A stretch of DNA of 64,000 bases from Thermomonas sp. XSG (GCF_014678725.1 NZ_CP061497.1:2186001-2250000); one strand, 5' to 3'; counted from the first letter of the stretch, positions 7,794 to 17,633 are shown. The notes: generated by a model from the letters alone, not told the origin. Numbers and translations: made by a program.

Positions 7794-8831
7794 ATGGATA
7801 TCGCCGAACTGTTGGCATTCTCGGTCAAGAACAAGGCCTCGGACCTGCACCTGTCCGCGGGTCTGCCGCCGATGATCCGCGTCGACGGTGACGTCCGCCG
7901 GATCAACATCCCGGCACTGGACCACAAACAGGTGCACGCGCTGGTCTACGACATCATGTCGGACAAGCAGCGTCGCGACTTCGAGGAATTCCTCGAAGTC
8001 GACTTCAGCTTCGAGATCCCCGGCCTGGCCCGCTTCCGCGTCAACGCGTTCAACCAGAACCGCGGCGCCGGCGCGGTCTTCCGCACCATTCCCTCGGAGG
8101 TGCTGACGCTCGAAGACCTGGGCTGCCCGCGCATCTTCAAGGAACTGATCGAGCAGCCGCAGGGCCTGATCCTGGTGACCGGGCCGACCGGCTCGGGCAA
8201 GTCGACCACGCTGGCGGCGATGATCGACCACATCAACAAGAGCGAGTACAGCCACATCCTCTCGGTCGAAGACCCGATCGAGTTCGTGCACACCTCGCAG
8301 AAGTGCCTGATCAACCAGCGTGAAGTGCACCGCGACACCCACGGCTTCAACGAGGCGCTGCGCAGCGCGCTGCGCGAGGATCCGGACATCATCCTGGTCG
8401 GCGAGTTGCGCGACCTCGAGACCATCCGCCTGGCGCTGACTGCGGCGGAAACCGGCCACCTGGTGTTCGCCACCCTGCACACCAGCTCCGCGGCCAAGAC
8501 CATCGACCGCATCATCGACGTGTTCCCCGCCGGCGAGAAGCCGATGGTCCGCTCGATGCTCTCCGAATCGCTGCGCGCGGTGATCGCGCAGGCGCTGCTG
8601 AAGAAGGTCGGCGGCGGCCGCACCGCAGCGTGGGAGATCATGGTCGGCACCCCGGCCATCCGCAACCTGATCCGCGAGGACAAGGTGGCGCAGATGTATT
8701 CCTCCATCCAGACCGGCCAGGGCCAGGGCATGCAGACGCTCGACCAGCACCTGCAGGAACTGGTCAAGCGCGGCATGGTCAGCCGCCAGCAGGCCCGCGA
8801 GTACGCCAAGGACAAACGTCTGTTCGAATAA
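7794..8831 (+). CDS. pilT: Type IV pilus retraction ATPase
   Basis: Hexameric cytoplasmic ATPase that powers pilus retraction and twitching motility. 345 residues, the standard length. Visible: N-terminal PAS-like domain, Walker A GPTGSGKST, the Asp box EDPIEFVH, Walker B region DIILVGELRDLETI, the His box THTSSAAKT-like segment (LHTSSAAKTIDRIIDVFP), and the PilT-specific C-terminal AIRNLIRE motif required for retraction. It is followed after 47 bases by pilU. Confidence 0.98.
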   Translation: MDIAELLAFSVKNKASDLHLSAGLPPMIRVDGDVRRINIPALDHKQVHALVYDIMSDKQRRDFEEFLEVDFSFEIPGLARFRVNAFNQNRGAGAVFRTIPSEVLTLEDLGCPRIFKELIEQPQGLILVTGPTGSGKSTTLAAMIDHINKSEYSHILSVEDPIEFVHTSQKCLINQREVHRDTHGFNEALRSALREDPDIILVGELRDLETIRLALTAAETGHLVFATLHTSSAAKTIDRIIDVFPAGEKPMVRSMLSESLRAVIAQALLKKVGGGRTAAWEIMVGTPAIRNLIREDKVAQMYSSIQTGQGQGMQTLDQHLQELVKRGMVSRQQAREYAKDKRLFE

Positions 8832-8878
8832 CCGCCGGTTCGCCGGGCCGGCGCGCCAACGACATCGGAGCATCCAGG

Positions 8879-10009
8879 ATGAGCAGCATCGATTTCACCT
8901 CGTTCCTCAAGCTGATGGCGCACCAGAAGGCGTCGGACCTGTTCATCACCGCCGGCATGCCGCCGTCAATGAAGGTCCACGGCAAGATCAGCCCGATCAC
9001 CCAGAACCCGCTCACGCCGCAGCAGTCGCGCGACCTGGTGCTGAACGTGATGTCGCCCTCGCAGCGCGAGGAGTTCGAGAAGACCCACGAGTGCAACTTC
9101 GCCATCGGCGTGGCCGGCGTGGGCCGTTTCCGTGTGAGCTGCTTCTATCAGCGCAACCAGGTCGGCATGGTGCTGCGCCGCATCGAGACGCGCATCCCGA
9201 CGGTGGAGGAGCTCAGCCTGCCGCCGATCGTCAAGACGCTGGCGATGACGAAGCGCGGGATCATCATCTTCGTCGGCGCCACCGGCACGGGTAAATCGAC
9301 CTCGCTGGCGGCGATGATCGGCTACCGCAACGCGAACTCCACCGGCCACATCATCACCATCGAGGACCCGATCGAGTTCGTGCACAAGCACGACGGCTGC
9401 ATCATCACCCAGCGCGAGGTCGGCATCGACACCGACAGCTGGGACAACGCGCTGAAGAACACCCTGCGCCAGGCGCCGGACGTGATCATGATCGGCGAGG
9501 TGCGTACCCGCGAAGGTATGGATCACGCCATCGCCTTCGCCGAAACCGGCCACCTTGTGCTGTGCACGCTGCACGCCAACAACGCCAACCAGGCGATGGA
9601 CCGCATCATCAACTTCTTCCCCGAGGACCGCCGCAGCCAGCTGCTGATGGACCTGTCGCTGAACCTGAAGGGCGTGGTCGCGCAGCAGCTGATCCCGACC
9701 CCGGATGGCAAGGCCCGGCGGGTGGCGATGGAAGTCCTGCTGGGTACCCCGCTGGTGCAGGACTACATCCGCGACGGCGAGATCCACAAGCTCAAGGAAG
9801 TGATGAAGGAATCGGTCCAGCTGGGCATGAAGACCTTCGACCAGAGCCTGTTCGAGCTCTACCAGGCCGGCGAGATCAGCTACGAGGATGCGCTGCGCTA
9901 CGCCGACTCGGCCAACGAGGTGCGCCTGCGCATCAAGCTGGCGCAGGGCGGCGATGCCCGCACCCTCTCGCAGGGGCTGGATGGCGTGGAGATCGCCGAG
10001 GCGCGCTGA
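8879..10009 (+). CDS. pilU: PilT-like ATPase PilU
   Basis: Paralogous retraction ATPase that works with PilT. 376 residues. It has [10 protein letters not shown] as Walker [33 protein letters not shown] and [18 protein letters not shown]. The C-terminus is longer than in PilT and lacks the AIRNLIRE motif, having [20 protein letters not shown] instead, which is typical of PilU. ATG at 8879 follows GGAGCATCCAGG. Encoded directly after pilT in probable co-transcription. Confidence 0.97.
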   Translation: MSSIDFTSFLKLMAHQKASDLFITAGMPPSMKVHGKISPITQNPLTPQQSRDLVLNVMSPSQREEFEKTHECNFAIGVAGVGRFRVSCFYQRNQVGMVLRRIETRIPTVEELSLPPIVKTLAMTKRGIIIFVGATGTGKSTSLAAMIGYRNANSTGHIITIEDPIEFVHKHDGCIITQREVGIDTDSWDNALKNTLRQAPDVIMIGEVRTREGMDHAIAFAETGHLVLCTLHANNANQAMDRIINFFPEDRRSQLLMDLSLNLKGVVAQQLIPTPDGKARRVAMEVLLGTPLVQDYIRDGEIHKLKEVMKESVQLGMKTFDQSLFELYQAGEISYEDALRYADSANEVRLRIKLAQGGDARTLSQGLDGVEIAEAR

Positions 10010-10039
10010 CCGTCCCGGCCGGCGGCACGCCCGCCACGC

Positions 10040-10045
10040 TAGAAT
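10040..10045 (+). promoter_or_regulatory. -10-like TAGAAT eight bases before yqgE start
   Basis: TAGAAT lies eight bases upstream of the yqgE ATG (10053), a distance that would put the transcript start on the initiator codon. No convincing -35 is seen (GGCCGG at 17 bases). Same arrangement as at pdxH and creB in this window. Confidence 0.3.
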
Positions 10046-10052
10046 GCGCGGC

Positions 10053-10619
10053 ATGGATGAGCACGGCGAACGCTTCGGCAACCACCTGCTGATCGCGCTG
10101 CCGTCGCTGCGCGATCCGTACTTCGACCGCAGCGTCACCCTGATCTGCCAGCACGACGGCGACGGGGCGATGGGGGTGATGGTGAACCGTCCCTCCGAGT
10201 ACACCCTGGGCGAGGTGTTCCGGCAGATGGGCATCGCCAGCGAGGATGCGGCACTGCAGGCCCAGGTGGTGCTGTCCGGCGGCCCGGTGCATCCGGAGCG
10301 CGGCTTCGTCCTGCACGATGGCGATCACGCCTTCGATTCCAGCCTGGAAGTCGCCGATGGCCTGTACCTGACCACCTCGCGCGACGTGCTGGAAGCGATG
10401 GCGCGCGGCGACGGCCCGCCGCAGGCGCTGGTGGCGCTGGGTTGCGCCGGCTGGGGCGAAGGCCAGCTGGAGCAGGAACTGGTCGACGACAGCTGGCTGC
10501 TGGTGCCCAACCGGACCGATGTGCTGTTCCAGCTGCCGATCGCGCAGCGCTGGCAGGCCGCGGCAGGGAGCATCGGCATCGATCTGCTCAACCACGCCAG
10601 CCACAGCGGACACGCATGA
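10053..10619 (+). CDS. yqgE: YqgE/AlgH family protein
   Basis: 188-residue DUF179/AlgH protein. It has the conserved opening [25 protein letters not shown], the [16 protein letters not shown] segment, [14 protein letters not shown], and [15 protein letters not shown]. The family fold is known, the biochemical role is not; in Pseudomonas AlgH has been linked to alginate gene expression. It is almost always next to ruvX, as here, where its stop overlaps the ruvX ATG by four bases. Confidence 0.93.
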   Translation: MDEHGERFGNHLLIALPSLRDPYFDRSVTLICQHDGDGAMGVMVNRPSEYTLGEVFRQMGIASEDAALQAQVVLSGGPVHPERGFVLHDGDHAFDSSLEVADGLYLTTSRDVLEAMARGDGPPQALVALGCAGWGEGQLEQELVDDSWLLVPNRTDVLFQLPIAQRWQAAAGSIGIDLLNHASHSGHA

Positions 10620-11092
10620 GCGAAGCCGCCGCCGCGCCGCAGATCCGTTCCGACGGCACCGTGCTGGGCTTCGACGTGGGCATGCGCCGGATCGGGGTGG
10701 CGGTGGGCAACGCCATGACCGGCGGCGCGCGCGCGGTGGCGGTGGTGGACGTGCGCGATGCCGGCCCCGAGTGGGCGCAGGTGGAGCGGCTGCTGCGCGA
10801 GTGGCGGCCCGATGGCCTGGTGGTCGGCGATCCGATGACCCTGGACGGCGGCGACCAGCCGATCCGCAGCGCCGCCCGCGCGTTCGCGCGCGAACTCCGC
10901 CAGCGCACGCATTTGCCAGTGGTGATGATCGACGAACGCAACAGCTCGCAGGAGGCGGCGCGCCGCTTCGCCGCCGCGCGCGCCGAGGGCCGCCGCAAGC
11001 GCCGCGATGCCGAGGTGCTGGACGCCGTGGCGGCGGCGGTCATCGTCGAACGCTGGCTGTCCTCGCCGCGCGATGCGCAGCTGGTGGACTGA
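10616..11092 (+). CDS. ruvX: Holliday junction resolvase-like RuvX/YqgF
   Basis: RNase H-fold nuclease; members take part in processing the 5' end of pre-16S rRNA and were first proposed as Holliday resolvases. 158 residues. First catalytic Asp in [17 protein letters not shown], the second acidic region at [12 protein letters not shown], and the C-terminal [12 protein letters not shown] and [16 protein letters not shown] containing the last acidic residues. ATGA overlap with yqgE shows translational coupling; pyrB follows 31 bases later. Confidence 0.94.
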   Translation: MSEAAAAPQIRSDGTVLGFDVGMRRIGVAVGNAMTGGARAVAVVDVRDAGPEWAQVERLLREWRPDGLVVGDPMTLDGGDQPIRSAARAFARELRQRTHLPVVMIDERNSSQEAARRFAAARAEGRRKRRDAEVLDAVAAAVIVERWLSSPRDAQLVD

Positions 11093-11123
11093 TCCTTCCC
11101 TTGTCACCCACTTCCGGATCCGC

Positions 11124-12059
11124 ATGAACCCGCATAACGACGCCGACGGCCGCCTCCGCTACCTGCTGGACCTGGAGCGCCTGCCGCCTGCGCAGCTGGA
11201 TGCGCTGCTGCGCCGCGCCCAGGCCTTCGTCGACGGTGCGCAGGCGCCTGCCGCGCTGGCCGGCGTGGCCGTGTGCACGCTGTTCTTCGAACCTTCCACG
11301 CGCACCCGCCTGAGCTTCCAGCTGGCGGCGCAGCGGCTGGGCGCGCACATCCTCAACTTCGATGCCTCCACCTCGTCGGCCACCAAGGGCGAGACCGACC
11401 TCGATACCTTCCGCACCATCCAGGCGATGGGCGTGCGCGGCTTCGTGGTACGGCACAAGGCCGATGGCGCGGTAGCCACGCTGGCGGTGGCGGCCAATCC
11501 CGGCGTGGCGTTGCTCAATGCCGGCGATGGCCGCAGCCACCACCCCACGCAGGGCCTGCTGGACATGCTGACCCTGCGCCAGGCGAAGGGCGAGGACTTC
11601 TCGAAGCTGAAGGTGGTGATCGTCGGCGACGTCAAGCACTCGCGGGTCGCGCGCAGCGACCTGCATGCGCTGCGGGCGCTGGGATGCGGCGAGATCCGCG
11701 TGTGCGGACCGAAGTCGCTGCTGCCGGACGACGACACCCTGCACGGCTGCATCGTCAGCCACGACCTGGACGCCGCGTTGGACGGCGTGGACGCGGCGAT
11801 GATGCTGCGCCTGCAGCGCGAGCGCATGGCCGAGGGCCTGGTCGATTCGCTGGACGACTACCACCGCGATTACGGCCTGACCGGGGCCCGCCTGCGCCGC
11901 GCCGCGCCGGATGCCATCGTCATGCATCCCGGCCCGATGAACCGCGGCGTGGAGATCAGCGACGCGGTGGCCGACGGCCCGCACTCGCGCGTGCTGGTGC
12001 AGGTCGGTAACGGCGTGGCGGTACGGATGGCGGCGCTGGAGGCGCTGCTGGCCGGCTGA
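11124..12059 (+). CDS. pyrB: Aspartate carbamoyltransferase catalytic subunit
   Basis: First committed pyrimidine step: carbamoyl phosphate plus aspartate to carbamoyl aspartate. 311 residues. Carbamoyl-phosphate motif EPSTRTRLSFQLAAQRLGAH, the K in ATKGETDLDTF, HPTQGLLDMLTL, and the aspartate-loop equivalents near MMLRLQRERM, ending HPGPMNRGVEI. No pyrI regulatory subunit adjoins, and no dihydroorotase follows. The longer open frame from 11007 overlaps ruvX and lacks similarity, so ATG 11124 is used. Confidence 0.97.
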   Translation: MNPHNDADGRLRYLLDLERLPPAQLDALLRRAQAFVDGAQAPAALAGVAVCTLFFEPSTRTRLSFQLAAQRLGAHILNFDASTSSATKGETDLDTFRTIQAMGVRGFVVRHKADGAVATLAVAANPGVALLNAGDGRSHHPTQGLLDMLTLRQAKGEDFSKLKVVIVGDVKHSRVARSDLHALRALGCGEIRVCGPKSLLPDDDTLHGCIVSHDLDAALDGVDAAMMLRLQRERMAEGLVDSLDDYHRDYGLTGARLRRAAPDAIVMHPGPMNRGVEISDAVADGPHSRVLVQVGNGVAVRMAALEALLAG

Positions 12060-12060
12060 A

Positions 12061-12570
12061 TCAGCCTTCCGCCGCGTCCGCCGCCTGCAACTTGCGCTCC
12101 AGTTCGGCGCGGTGCGCGCGCACGAAGTCCAGGTGCTGTGGCGCCAGTTCGGCCGGCAGGTCCTTGAGCAGGCCGGCTTCCTGCGCGCCCAGCGCCATCA
12201 GCGTGGCCACCAGCGCCTCGCTGGTCTGCGCGTATTCGCGCGTGGTCATGCCGCCGCGGGCGATCGCCTCGCGCAGTGCGGGCGTGCTTTCGAGGCGCGC
12301 GATGTAGGCGGCGGTGTCCTCGGTCGACGCGTTCATCGCGCTGTCCAGCGTGCTGTCCGCCCGCTCTGCCGCCGCCAGCTGGCGGGTGGCCGCCAGGAAC
12401 CGGTCCACTCGGGCCATATCGAGCTCGAACCCGTCGGTGCGGGCCGCGGCGGTCGCGGCTGGCGCCGTTGCTGAGGCAGGCGCGGCAGCGGTAGCGGCAG
12501 GCGCGTCCTGTCCGGCGCAGGCGGACAAGGCGATGGCAAGGGCGAGCGACAGGGAAAGGCGTGAGGGCAT
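12061..12570 (-). CDS. Hypothetical lipoprotein
   Basis: 169 residues starting MPSRLSLSLALAIALSACAG, a lipoprotein signal with lipobox LSAC. Then a low-complexity Ala/Pro/Thr linker, followed by a mostly helical soluble part with DMARVDRFLAATRQLAAAE and a C-terminal LPAELAPQHLDFVRAHRAELERKL. No enzyme motif is visible and I do not recognise the family. Its stop lies within two bases of the pyrB stop (convergent). The frame extends upstream to 12627 but the signal sequence fixes the start at 12570. Confidence 0.7.
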   Translation of the reverse strand: MPSRLSLSLALAIALSACAGQDAPAATAAAPASATAPAATAAARTDGFELDMARVDRFLAATRQLAAAERADSTLDSAMNASTEDTAAYIARLESTPALREAIARGGMTTREYAQTSEALVATLMALGAQEAGLLKDLPAELAPQHLDFVRAHRAELERKLQAADAAEG

Positions 12571-12666
12571 GAAAGCGGCATCTGTGGTGGAAGAGGGGCC
12601 GCGATCATGCGGGCACGCTGCCTCCACCTCAATGCCACGGATTTGGCCGCGGATCCGGCCAGTGCC

Positions 12667-14028
12667 TCAGCGCAGCAGCACCACGGTCGCCAGGCCGAGG
12701 AAGGTGAAAAAGCCCATCACGTCGGTGACGGTGGTGAGGAAGATGCTGCTGGCCAGCGCGGGGTCGTAGCCGGCGCGCTTCAGCGTCACCGGCACCAGCA
12801 CGCCGGCCACTGCGGCGAACACCAGATTGCAGGTCAGCGCGACGAAGATCACCAGCGACAGCCCCACGCTGTGGAACCACGCCAGCACGATCAGCCCCAG
12901 CACCGCGCCCAGCACCAGCCCGTTGAGCAGCGCCACGCGGGCTTCCTTCCACAGCAGCGGCTTGATGTTGGACGCGCCCACCTGGCCCAGCGCCAGGCCG
13001 CGCACCATCAGCGCCAGCACCTGGGTGCCGGCGTTGCCGCCCATGCCTGCGACGATCGGCATCAGCACCGCCAGCGCCACCAGCTTGTCGATGGTTGCCT
13101 CGAACTGGCCGACCACGCTGGCGGCCAGGAAGGCGGTGCACAGGTTGATCGACAGCCATACCAGCCGCCGCCGCATCGCGCGCCAGACCGGGCTGAACAG
13201 GTCCTCGTCCTCGTCCAGGCCGGCCGCAGACAGCACCTGGTGCTCGGCCTGCTCGCGGATGATGTCGACCACGTCGTCGATGGTGATGCGGCCCAGCAGG
13301 ATGTTGTTGTCATCCACCACCGGCGCGGAGATCCAGTCGTGGTCGGAGAACTGCCGCGCCACTTCGCTTGAGGTCTCGTTGACGTCGATGGCCGGCTGCT
13401 CGTCGTCCAGCAGCTGGTTGATCGGTGTGCCGGCCTCGTGGGTCAGCAGCGCCTGCAGGGCGATCCGGCCGAGGTACTGGTGGCGCTTGCTGACCACGTA
13501 CAGGTGGTCGGTGTGGTCGGGCAGCTCGCCGCGCAGGCGCAGGTAGCGCAGCACCACGTCGATGGTGGTGTCGGCGCGCACCGTCACCACGTCGGGGTTC
13601 ATCAGGCGGCCGGCGCTGTCCTCGTCGTAGGACAGCACCTGCTCCAGGCGCTCGCGGTTCTCGCGGTCCATCGACTTCAGGACTTCGTCGATCACCGTAT
13701 CCGGCAGGTCTTCGACCAGGTCGGCCAGGTCGTCGATGTCGAGGCCTTCGGCGGCGGCGACCAGCTCGTCCTGGTCCATGTCGGCGATCAGGCCTTCGCG
13801 CACCTCGTCGCCGACGTGCACCAGTACCTCGCCGTCGTCCTCGGGATCCACCAGCCCCCACACCACGGTGCGCTTGCCCGGTGGCAGCGATTCCAGCAGG
13901 TTGCCGATCTCGGCCGGCGACAGGGTGTTGACCAGCCGCCGCACCGGGCCCAGCCGGCCGCTGTCCAGCGCGTCGCTGAGCAGGCGCAGCTGGCGCGCGG
14001 TCTTGTCGTGGCGGATGGGTTCGGCCAT
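12667..14028 (-). CDS. mgtE: MgtE-type magnesium transporter
   Basis: Mg2+ channel/transporter of 453 residues. Order: N-terminal helical MgtE_N domain (acidic, ELLSLPPGKRTVVWGLVDPE-like), two CBS domains sensing cytosolic Mg2+ (DTTIDVVLRYLR and SAPVVDDNNILLGRITIDDVVDII), then about five transmembrane helices from residue 300 with the signature PIVAGMGGNAGTQ, which forms part of the ion pore. It lies downstream of the PTS genes on the same strand, a placement seen across xanthomonads, but separated by 174 bases. Confidence 0.96.
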   Translation of the reverse strand: MAEPIRHDKTARQLRLLSDALDSGRLGPVRRLVNTLSPAEIGNLLESLPPGKRTVVWGLVDPEDDGEVLVHVGDEVREGLIADMDQDELVAAAEGLDIDDLADLVEDLPDTVIDEVLKSMDRENRERLEQVLSYDEDSAGRLMNPDVVTVRADTTIDVVLRYLRLRGELPDHTDHLYVVSKRHQYLGRIALQALLTHEAGTPINQLLDDEQPAIDVNETSSEVARQFSDHDWISAPVVDDNNILLGRITIDDVVDIIREQAEHQVLSAAGLDEDEDLFSPVWRAMRRRLVWLSINLCTAFLAASVVGQFEATIDKLVALAVLMPIVAGMGGNAGTQVLALMVRGLALGQVGASNIKPLLWKEARVALLNGLVLGAVLGLIVLAWFHSVGLSLVIFVALTCNLVFAAVAGVLVPVTLKRAGYDPALASSIFLTTVTDVMGFFTFLGLATVVLLR

Positions 14029-14202
14029 GCGCGGCGTCCGGTGGCGGGGTGGGCCGCGACCGGGGCATCGACGGGATGCCCTGCCAGCCGCAGCGGATCA
14101 GGCGTTCATAGTGCGGGCATTATCGCCCGTCGCGGTGGCGGTGCCCACCCCAAACCGGCCGCGGATGCGAGGGATGTGCGTGCGCACCCGCGCGGGCGGC
14201 GC

Positions 14203-15924
14203 TCAACCGGCCGGGTTTGCCTGCAGCCAGCGCTCGATGCCGTCGCGGTTGCGCGCGCGCAGCAGTGCCGGCGCGGCCGCACGCAGGCGGCCGAGATCGC
14301 AGGCCCGGATGGTGCGGCGCACTTCCAGCAGCGTGGCCGGGTGCAGGCTCAGCTCGGTCAGGCCCAGCGCCAGCAGCAGCGGCACGAACGCGGGATCGGC
14401 GGCGATCTCGCCGCAGACCGTGACCGGCTTGCCGCGGCGCTGGCCGGTCCGCACCACGTCGCGCAGCACCCGCAGCACCGCCGGATGCAGTGGCGAGTAC
14501 AGGCCGTCCAGCGCTTCGTTGGTGCGGTCCGCGGCGAGCAGGTACTGCACCAGGTCATTGGTGCCGATGGAGAGGAAGTCGCACAGGCCGACGAAGGTGG
14601 GCAGCGCCAGCGCCGCCGACGGCACCTCGACCATCGCCCCCAAGGGGATCTGCGTCGCGGTTTCGCGGCCTTCGGCGTACAGCTCGCGCAGCACGTCGTC
14701 CAGCGCGTGGCGGACCGCGCGCACCTCCTCGCCGCCGCTGACCATCGGCACCAGCACCCGCAGCGGGCCGTAGCCGGAGGCGCGGGCGATGGCGCGCAGC
14801 TGGGTGCGCAGCAGCCCGCTGCGCGCCAGCGACAGGCGTACGCCGCGCAGGCCCAACGCCGGGTTGGGCTCGTCGCGCAGGGCCAGGCCGGTCTTGTCGG
14901 CCTTGTCGGCACCGAGGTCGAGGGTGCGGATGGTGACGGTGCGGCCGGTCATTGCCAGCACCGCGTCGCGATAGGCGCGGAACTGCGCCTCCTCGTCGGG
15001 CAGTTCGCTGCTGCCGAGGAACAGGAACTCGGTGCGGTACAGCCCGACCCCGGCGGCGCCCAGCGCGTGCGCCTCGGTGACGTCGTTGCGCGATTCCGCG
15101 TTGGCCCACAGCTTGATGTCGACGCCGTCCAGGGTGCGGGTGGGCTCGCGGCGCAGGCGGTTGAGCTGGCGGCGCTCGCGCTTGACCTCGGCGACGCGGC
15201 GGTGGTGGCCGCGCAGGTCGGCCGCATCGGGTTCCAGCACCACCAGGCCGCTGCCGCCGTCGATCGCCAGCACGTCGCCGTCGTTGATCTTCTGCAGCGC
15301 CTGCGCGGCGCCCACCACCAGCGGCAGGTGCAGGCTGCGCGCCAGGATCGCGCTGTGCGAGAGCGGACTGCCGCCGGCGGTGATGACGCCGACCACGCCC
15401 TGCGCCTGCAGTTCCGCCAGTTCCGCGGGCGCCACGGTGTCGGTGACCAGGATTTCGCCGGAAGCCCCCTGCAGCGCCGCGCGTTGGCTGTGCAGGGCGG
15501 CATGCAGGCGGCCGATCACCTGGTCGATGTCGTCGATGCGGCTGCGCAGGTAGGGGTCGTCCATGCCCTCGAAGACCGCGGCGATGCGGTTGCGCTGGAG
15601 GCGCAGGGCGTAGTCGGCGGTGTACAGCCCGGTACGGATCAGCGCATCGATGCCCGACAGCAGTTCGGGATCGTCCAGCAGCAGCGCGTGCAGGTCGAGG
15701 AATTCGCCGATTTCCTGCGCCAGCGCGCCGTGCAGGCGCTCGCGCAGGCCACGCATCTCGGTGCGTACTGTGGCCACCGCGTCATGGAAGCGCGCAAGCT
15801 CAGGCTCCACCTCTTCCGGGGTGATGCGTGCCTCGTCGATGTCCAGCGCATGCGGCAGGCGCACGCGGGCCCGTCCAAGCGCGCTGCCGCGGGCGGCGGC
15901 GGTGCCGGACAGGATCTGGCGCAT
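14203..15924 (-). CDS. ptsI: Phosphoenolpyruvate-protein phosphotransferase (PTS enzyme I)
   Basis: Transfers phosphate from PEP to HPr. 573 residues, canonical EI length, with no GAF domain, so this is EI rather than the nitrogen-PTS EI. Active-site His190 in AGGSPLSHSAILARSLHLP; PEP-binding signature around GLYRTEFLFLGS; C-terminal FLSIGTNDLVQYLLAADR and VCGEIAADP. Its ATG overlaps the HPr stop as TGATG, so the two are translationally coupled. No EIIB or EIIC gene is nearby, pointing to a regulatory phosphorelay. Confidence 0.96.
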   Translation of the reverse strand: MRQILSGTAAARGSALGRARVRLPHALDIDEARITPEEVEPELARFHDAVATVRTEMRGLRERLHGALAQEIGEFLDLHALLLDDPELLSGIDALIRTGLYTADYALRLQRNRIAAVFEGMDDPYLRSRIDDIDQVIGRLHAALHSQRAALQGASGEILVTDTVAPAELAELQAQGVVGVITAGGSPLSHSAILARSLHLPLVVGAAQALQKINDGDVLAIDGGSGLVVLEPDAADLRGHHRRVAEVKRERRQLNRLRREPTRTLDGVDIKLWANAESRNDVTEAHALGAAGVGLYRTEFLFLGSSELPDEEAQFRAYRDAVLAMTGRTVTIRTLDLGADKADKTGLALRDEPNPALGLRGVRLSLARSGLLRTQLRAIARASGYGPLRVLVPMVSGGEEVRAVRHALDDVLRELYAEGRETATQIPLGAMVEVPSAALALPTFVGLCDFLSIGTNDLVQYLLAADRTNEALDGLYSPLHPAVLRVLRDVVRTGQRRGKPVTVCGEIAADPAFVPLLLALGLTELSLHPATLLEVRRTIRACDLGRLRAAAPALLRARNRDGIERWLQANPAG

Positions 15925-16193
15925 CAGCTGTCCTCGTCGAAGCGGCGCTCGAACAGCGCCGTCACCGCATCGGCTGCGGCCTGTTCGTCCTCGCCGTCGA
16001 CGCGTAGCACGACCTCGGCGCCGGGGCCGGCGGCGAGCAGCATGACGCCCATGATGCTCTTGGCGTTGACCTCGCGGCCGCGCGCTTCCAGCGTGGCCTG
16101 GCAGCGGAAGCCGGACAACAGTTGCACCAGCTTGGCGGTGGCGCGTGCATGCAGGCCAAGGCGGTTGGTGATGGTCAGTTCGCGGCGGATCAC
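15924..16193 (-). CDS. ptsH: Phosphocarrier protein HPr
   Basis: 89-residue HPr. It keeps both regulatory sites: His15 in NRLGLHARATAKLV, phosphorylated by EI, and Ser46 in NAKSIMGVMLLAA, the target of HPr kinase/phosphorylase. hprK is encoded about 1.4 kb upstream in the same direction, so both modifications can be expected in this organism. Lies between the EIIA gene and ptsI. Confidence 0.96.
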   Translation of the reverse strand: MIRRELTITNRLGLHARATAKLVQLLSGFRCQATLEARGREVNAKSIMGVMLLAAGPGAEVVLRVDGEDEQAAADAVTALFERRFDEDS

Positions 16194-16223
16194 GCGCGTG
16201 CTCCGCGGCGGGGGGAGGGGGGA

Positions 16224-16616
16224 TCAGGCATCATCGATGATGGCTCCATTGCGCGAACCGGCGGCGGCCACCGACGGCAGATCGTCCAGATCCAGCTCCG
16301 CGTAGTTCATCACCCGCAGCAGCATCGGCAGGCTCAGCGCCGACACCCGCCGAACCGGCGTGCCGATCCGCGCCAGCTTGGCGGCGATATTGGCCGGGGT
16401 GGCACCGTACAGGTCGGTCAGCACCAGCACCCCGTGGCCGCCGTCGACCCGGCGCATCGCCGCGCTGGCCAATGGCAGCATCGCGTCGGGGTCGGCATCG
16501 AACGGCACCTCGAAGGCCTCGCAGGCCAACGGCAGATTGCGCAGCAGGCGCGTGGCCACGGCCAGCAGCGCGCTGCCGACGCCTTCATGGGTGACGAGGA
16601 GGATGCCGACGGACAT
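16224..16616 (-). CDS. PTS EIIA component, mannose family
   Basis: 130 residues of the EIIA(Man) fold: SVGILLVTHEGVGSALL with the phospho-acceptor His10, and VLVLTDLYGATPANIA, the family's second conserved block. In mannose-type PTS, EIIA passes phosphate to EIIB; no EIIB/C/D genes are present here, and the same orphan EIIA-HPr-EI set occurs in other xanthomonads and many proteobacteria, where it is thought to regulate rather than transport. Confidence 0.9.
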   Translation of the reverse strand: MSVGILLVTHEGVGSALLAVATRLLRNLPLACEAFEVPFDADPDAMLPLASAAMRRVDGGHGVLVLTDLYGATPANIAAKLARIGTPVRRVSALSLPMLLRVMNYAELDLDDLPSVAAAGSRNGAIIDDA

Positions 16617-16678
16617 CCCGCAAACTTAACAGACGCGGGCAATGCCGCGAAAGCGGGGGCGTCATCCGTCCTGTCCCC

Positions 16679-16752
16679 GTAGGAGCACCGCAGGGGCGCG
16701 ATGCTCTTGGCGCGATCCGGCAAGCGCGGTCGCGCCCGTCCCGTGCTCCTAC
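16679..16752. repeat. GTAGGAGC-type extragenic palindrome
   Basis: Outer arms GTAGGAGCAC (16679-16688) and GTGCTCCTAC (16743-16752) are exact inverse copies; inside is a second pair, GGGCGCG (16694-16700) and CGCGCCC (16731-16737). Length 74 bases in the gap between rapZ and the EIIA gene. It resembles the GTAG-headed dispersed palindromes known from Stenotrophomonas and relatives, which are mobilised by RAYT-type transposases and can stabilise or end transcripts. Only one copy is seen in this window. Confidence 0.7.
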
Positions 16753-16763
16753 AACCGTGGCGG

Positions 16764-17633
16764 TCAGTCCAGCTCGCGGTGGTGTACCGCCACCTCCGCC
16801 CAGCCGCTTTCGCGGCAGTGGCGGGCCAGCCGCTCGGCGAGGTACACCGAGCGATGGCGGCCGCCGCTGCAGCCGAACGCGATGGTGGCGTAGCTGCGGG
16901 TTTCCGAACGCAGCTTCGGCAGCCAGCTGTCGAGGAAGGCCTGCACCTGGCCGGCGTAGGCGATCACGTCGGGCTCGGCGTCGAGATGTTCGCGCACCTC
17001 CGGGTCGCGCCCGGACAGCGGCCGCAGGCGCGCATCCCAGTGCGGATTGGGCAGCACCCGCGCGTCGAACACGAAGTCGGCATCGGGCGGCACCCCGTGG
17101 CGGTAGGCGAATGACTGGAACAGCAGCGACAGCCCGGTGCCGGACAGGCCGAACTCGGCCAGCACGCGGCGGCGCATCTGGTGGACGTTCAGCTCGCTGG
17201 TGTCGATGCGGATGTCGGCGATCTGGCGCAGCGGCTTGAGCGCCTGCCGGTCCAGCGAGATCGCGTCCGCCAGCACCAGCCCGAGGTGGCTGAGCGGGTG
17301 GCGGCGCCGGGTATCCGCATAGCGGCGCAGGATCACCTCGTCGCGTGCCTCGAGGTAGAGCAGGCGCGGATTGGCGCCCAGCGCACCGAGCCGCGACAGC
17401 ACGGTCGGGACGTCGGCAAGGTCGCTGAGGCTGCGCGCGTCGATGACCACCGCGATCTTGGATGGCGCCGATTCGCCGTTCTGCAGCAGGCGGACGAATT
17501 CCGGCAGCAATTCCGCCGGGAGGTTGTCCACGCAGTAATAGCCAAGGTCTTCCAGCGTGTGCAGCGCGCCGGACTTGCCGGAACCGGACATGCCGCTGAC
17601 GATCAGCATGGTGGGCACTTCGCGGCCGTTCAT
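16764..17633 (-). CDS. rapZ: RNase adapter protein RapZ
   Basis: 289-residue nucleotide-binding protein. Walker A is [20 protein letters not shown] (residues 14 on), followed by [13 protein letters not shown]-terminal [17 protein letters not shown] is the UDP-GlcNAc/RNA-binding end. In E. coli RapZ binds glucosamine-6-phosphate and delivers the sRNA GlmZ to RNase E; whether that sRNA circuit exists in this lineage is not visible. Its start overlaps the hprK stop by four bases, so it is coupled to hprK. Confidence 0.94.
   Translation of the reverse strand: MNGREVPTMLIVSGMSGSGKSGALHTLEDLGYYCVDNLPAELLPEFVRLLQNGESAPSKIAVVIDARSLSDLADVPTVLSRLGALGANPRLLYLEARDEVILRRYADTRRRHPLSHLGLVLADAISLDRQALKPLRQIADIRIDTSELNVHQMRRRVLAEFGLSGTGLSLLFQSFAYRHGVPPDADFVFDARVLPNPHWDARLRPLSGRDPEVREHLDAEPDVIAYAGQVQAFLDSWLPKLRSETRSYATIAFGCSGGRHRSVYLAERLARHCRESGWAEVAVHHRELD

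Noticed and set aside
13438..16305. A 955-codon open frame on the plus strand
   Set aside because: It lies antisense to mgtE, ptsI and ptsH, which are certain; its product is Ala/Arg/Gln/His-rich with no domain. Long antisense frames are expected at this GC content.
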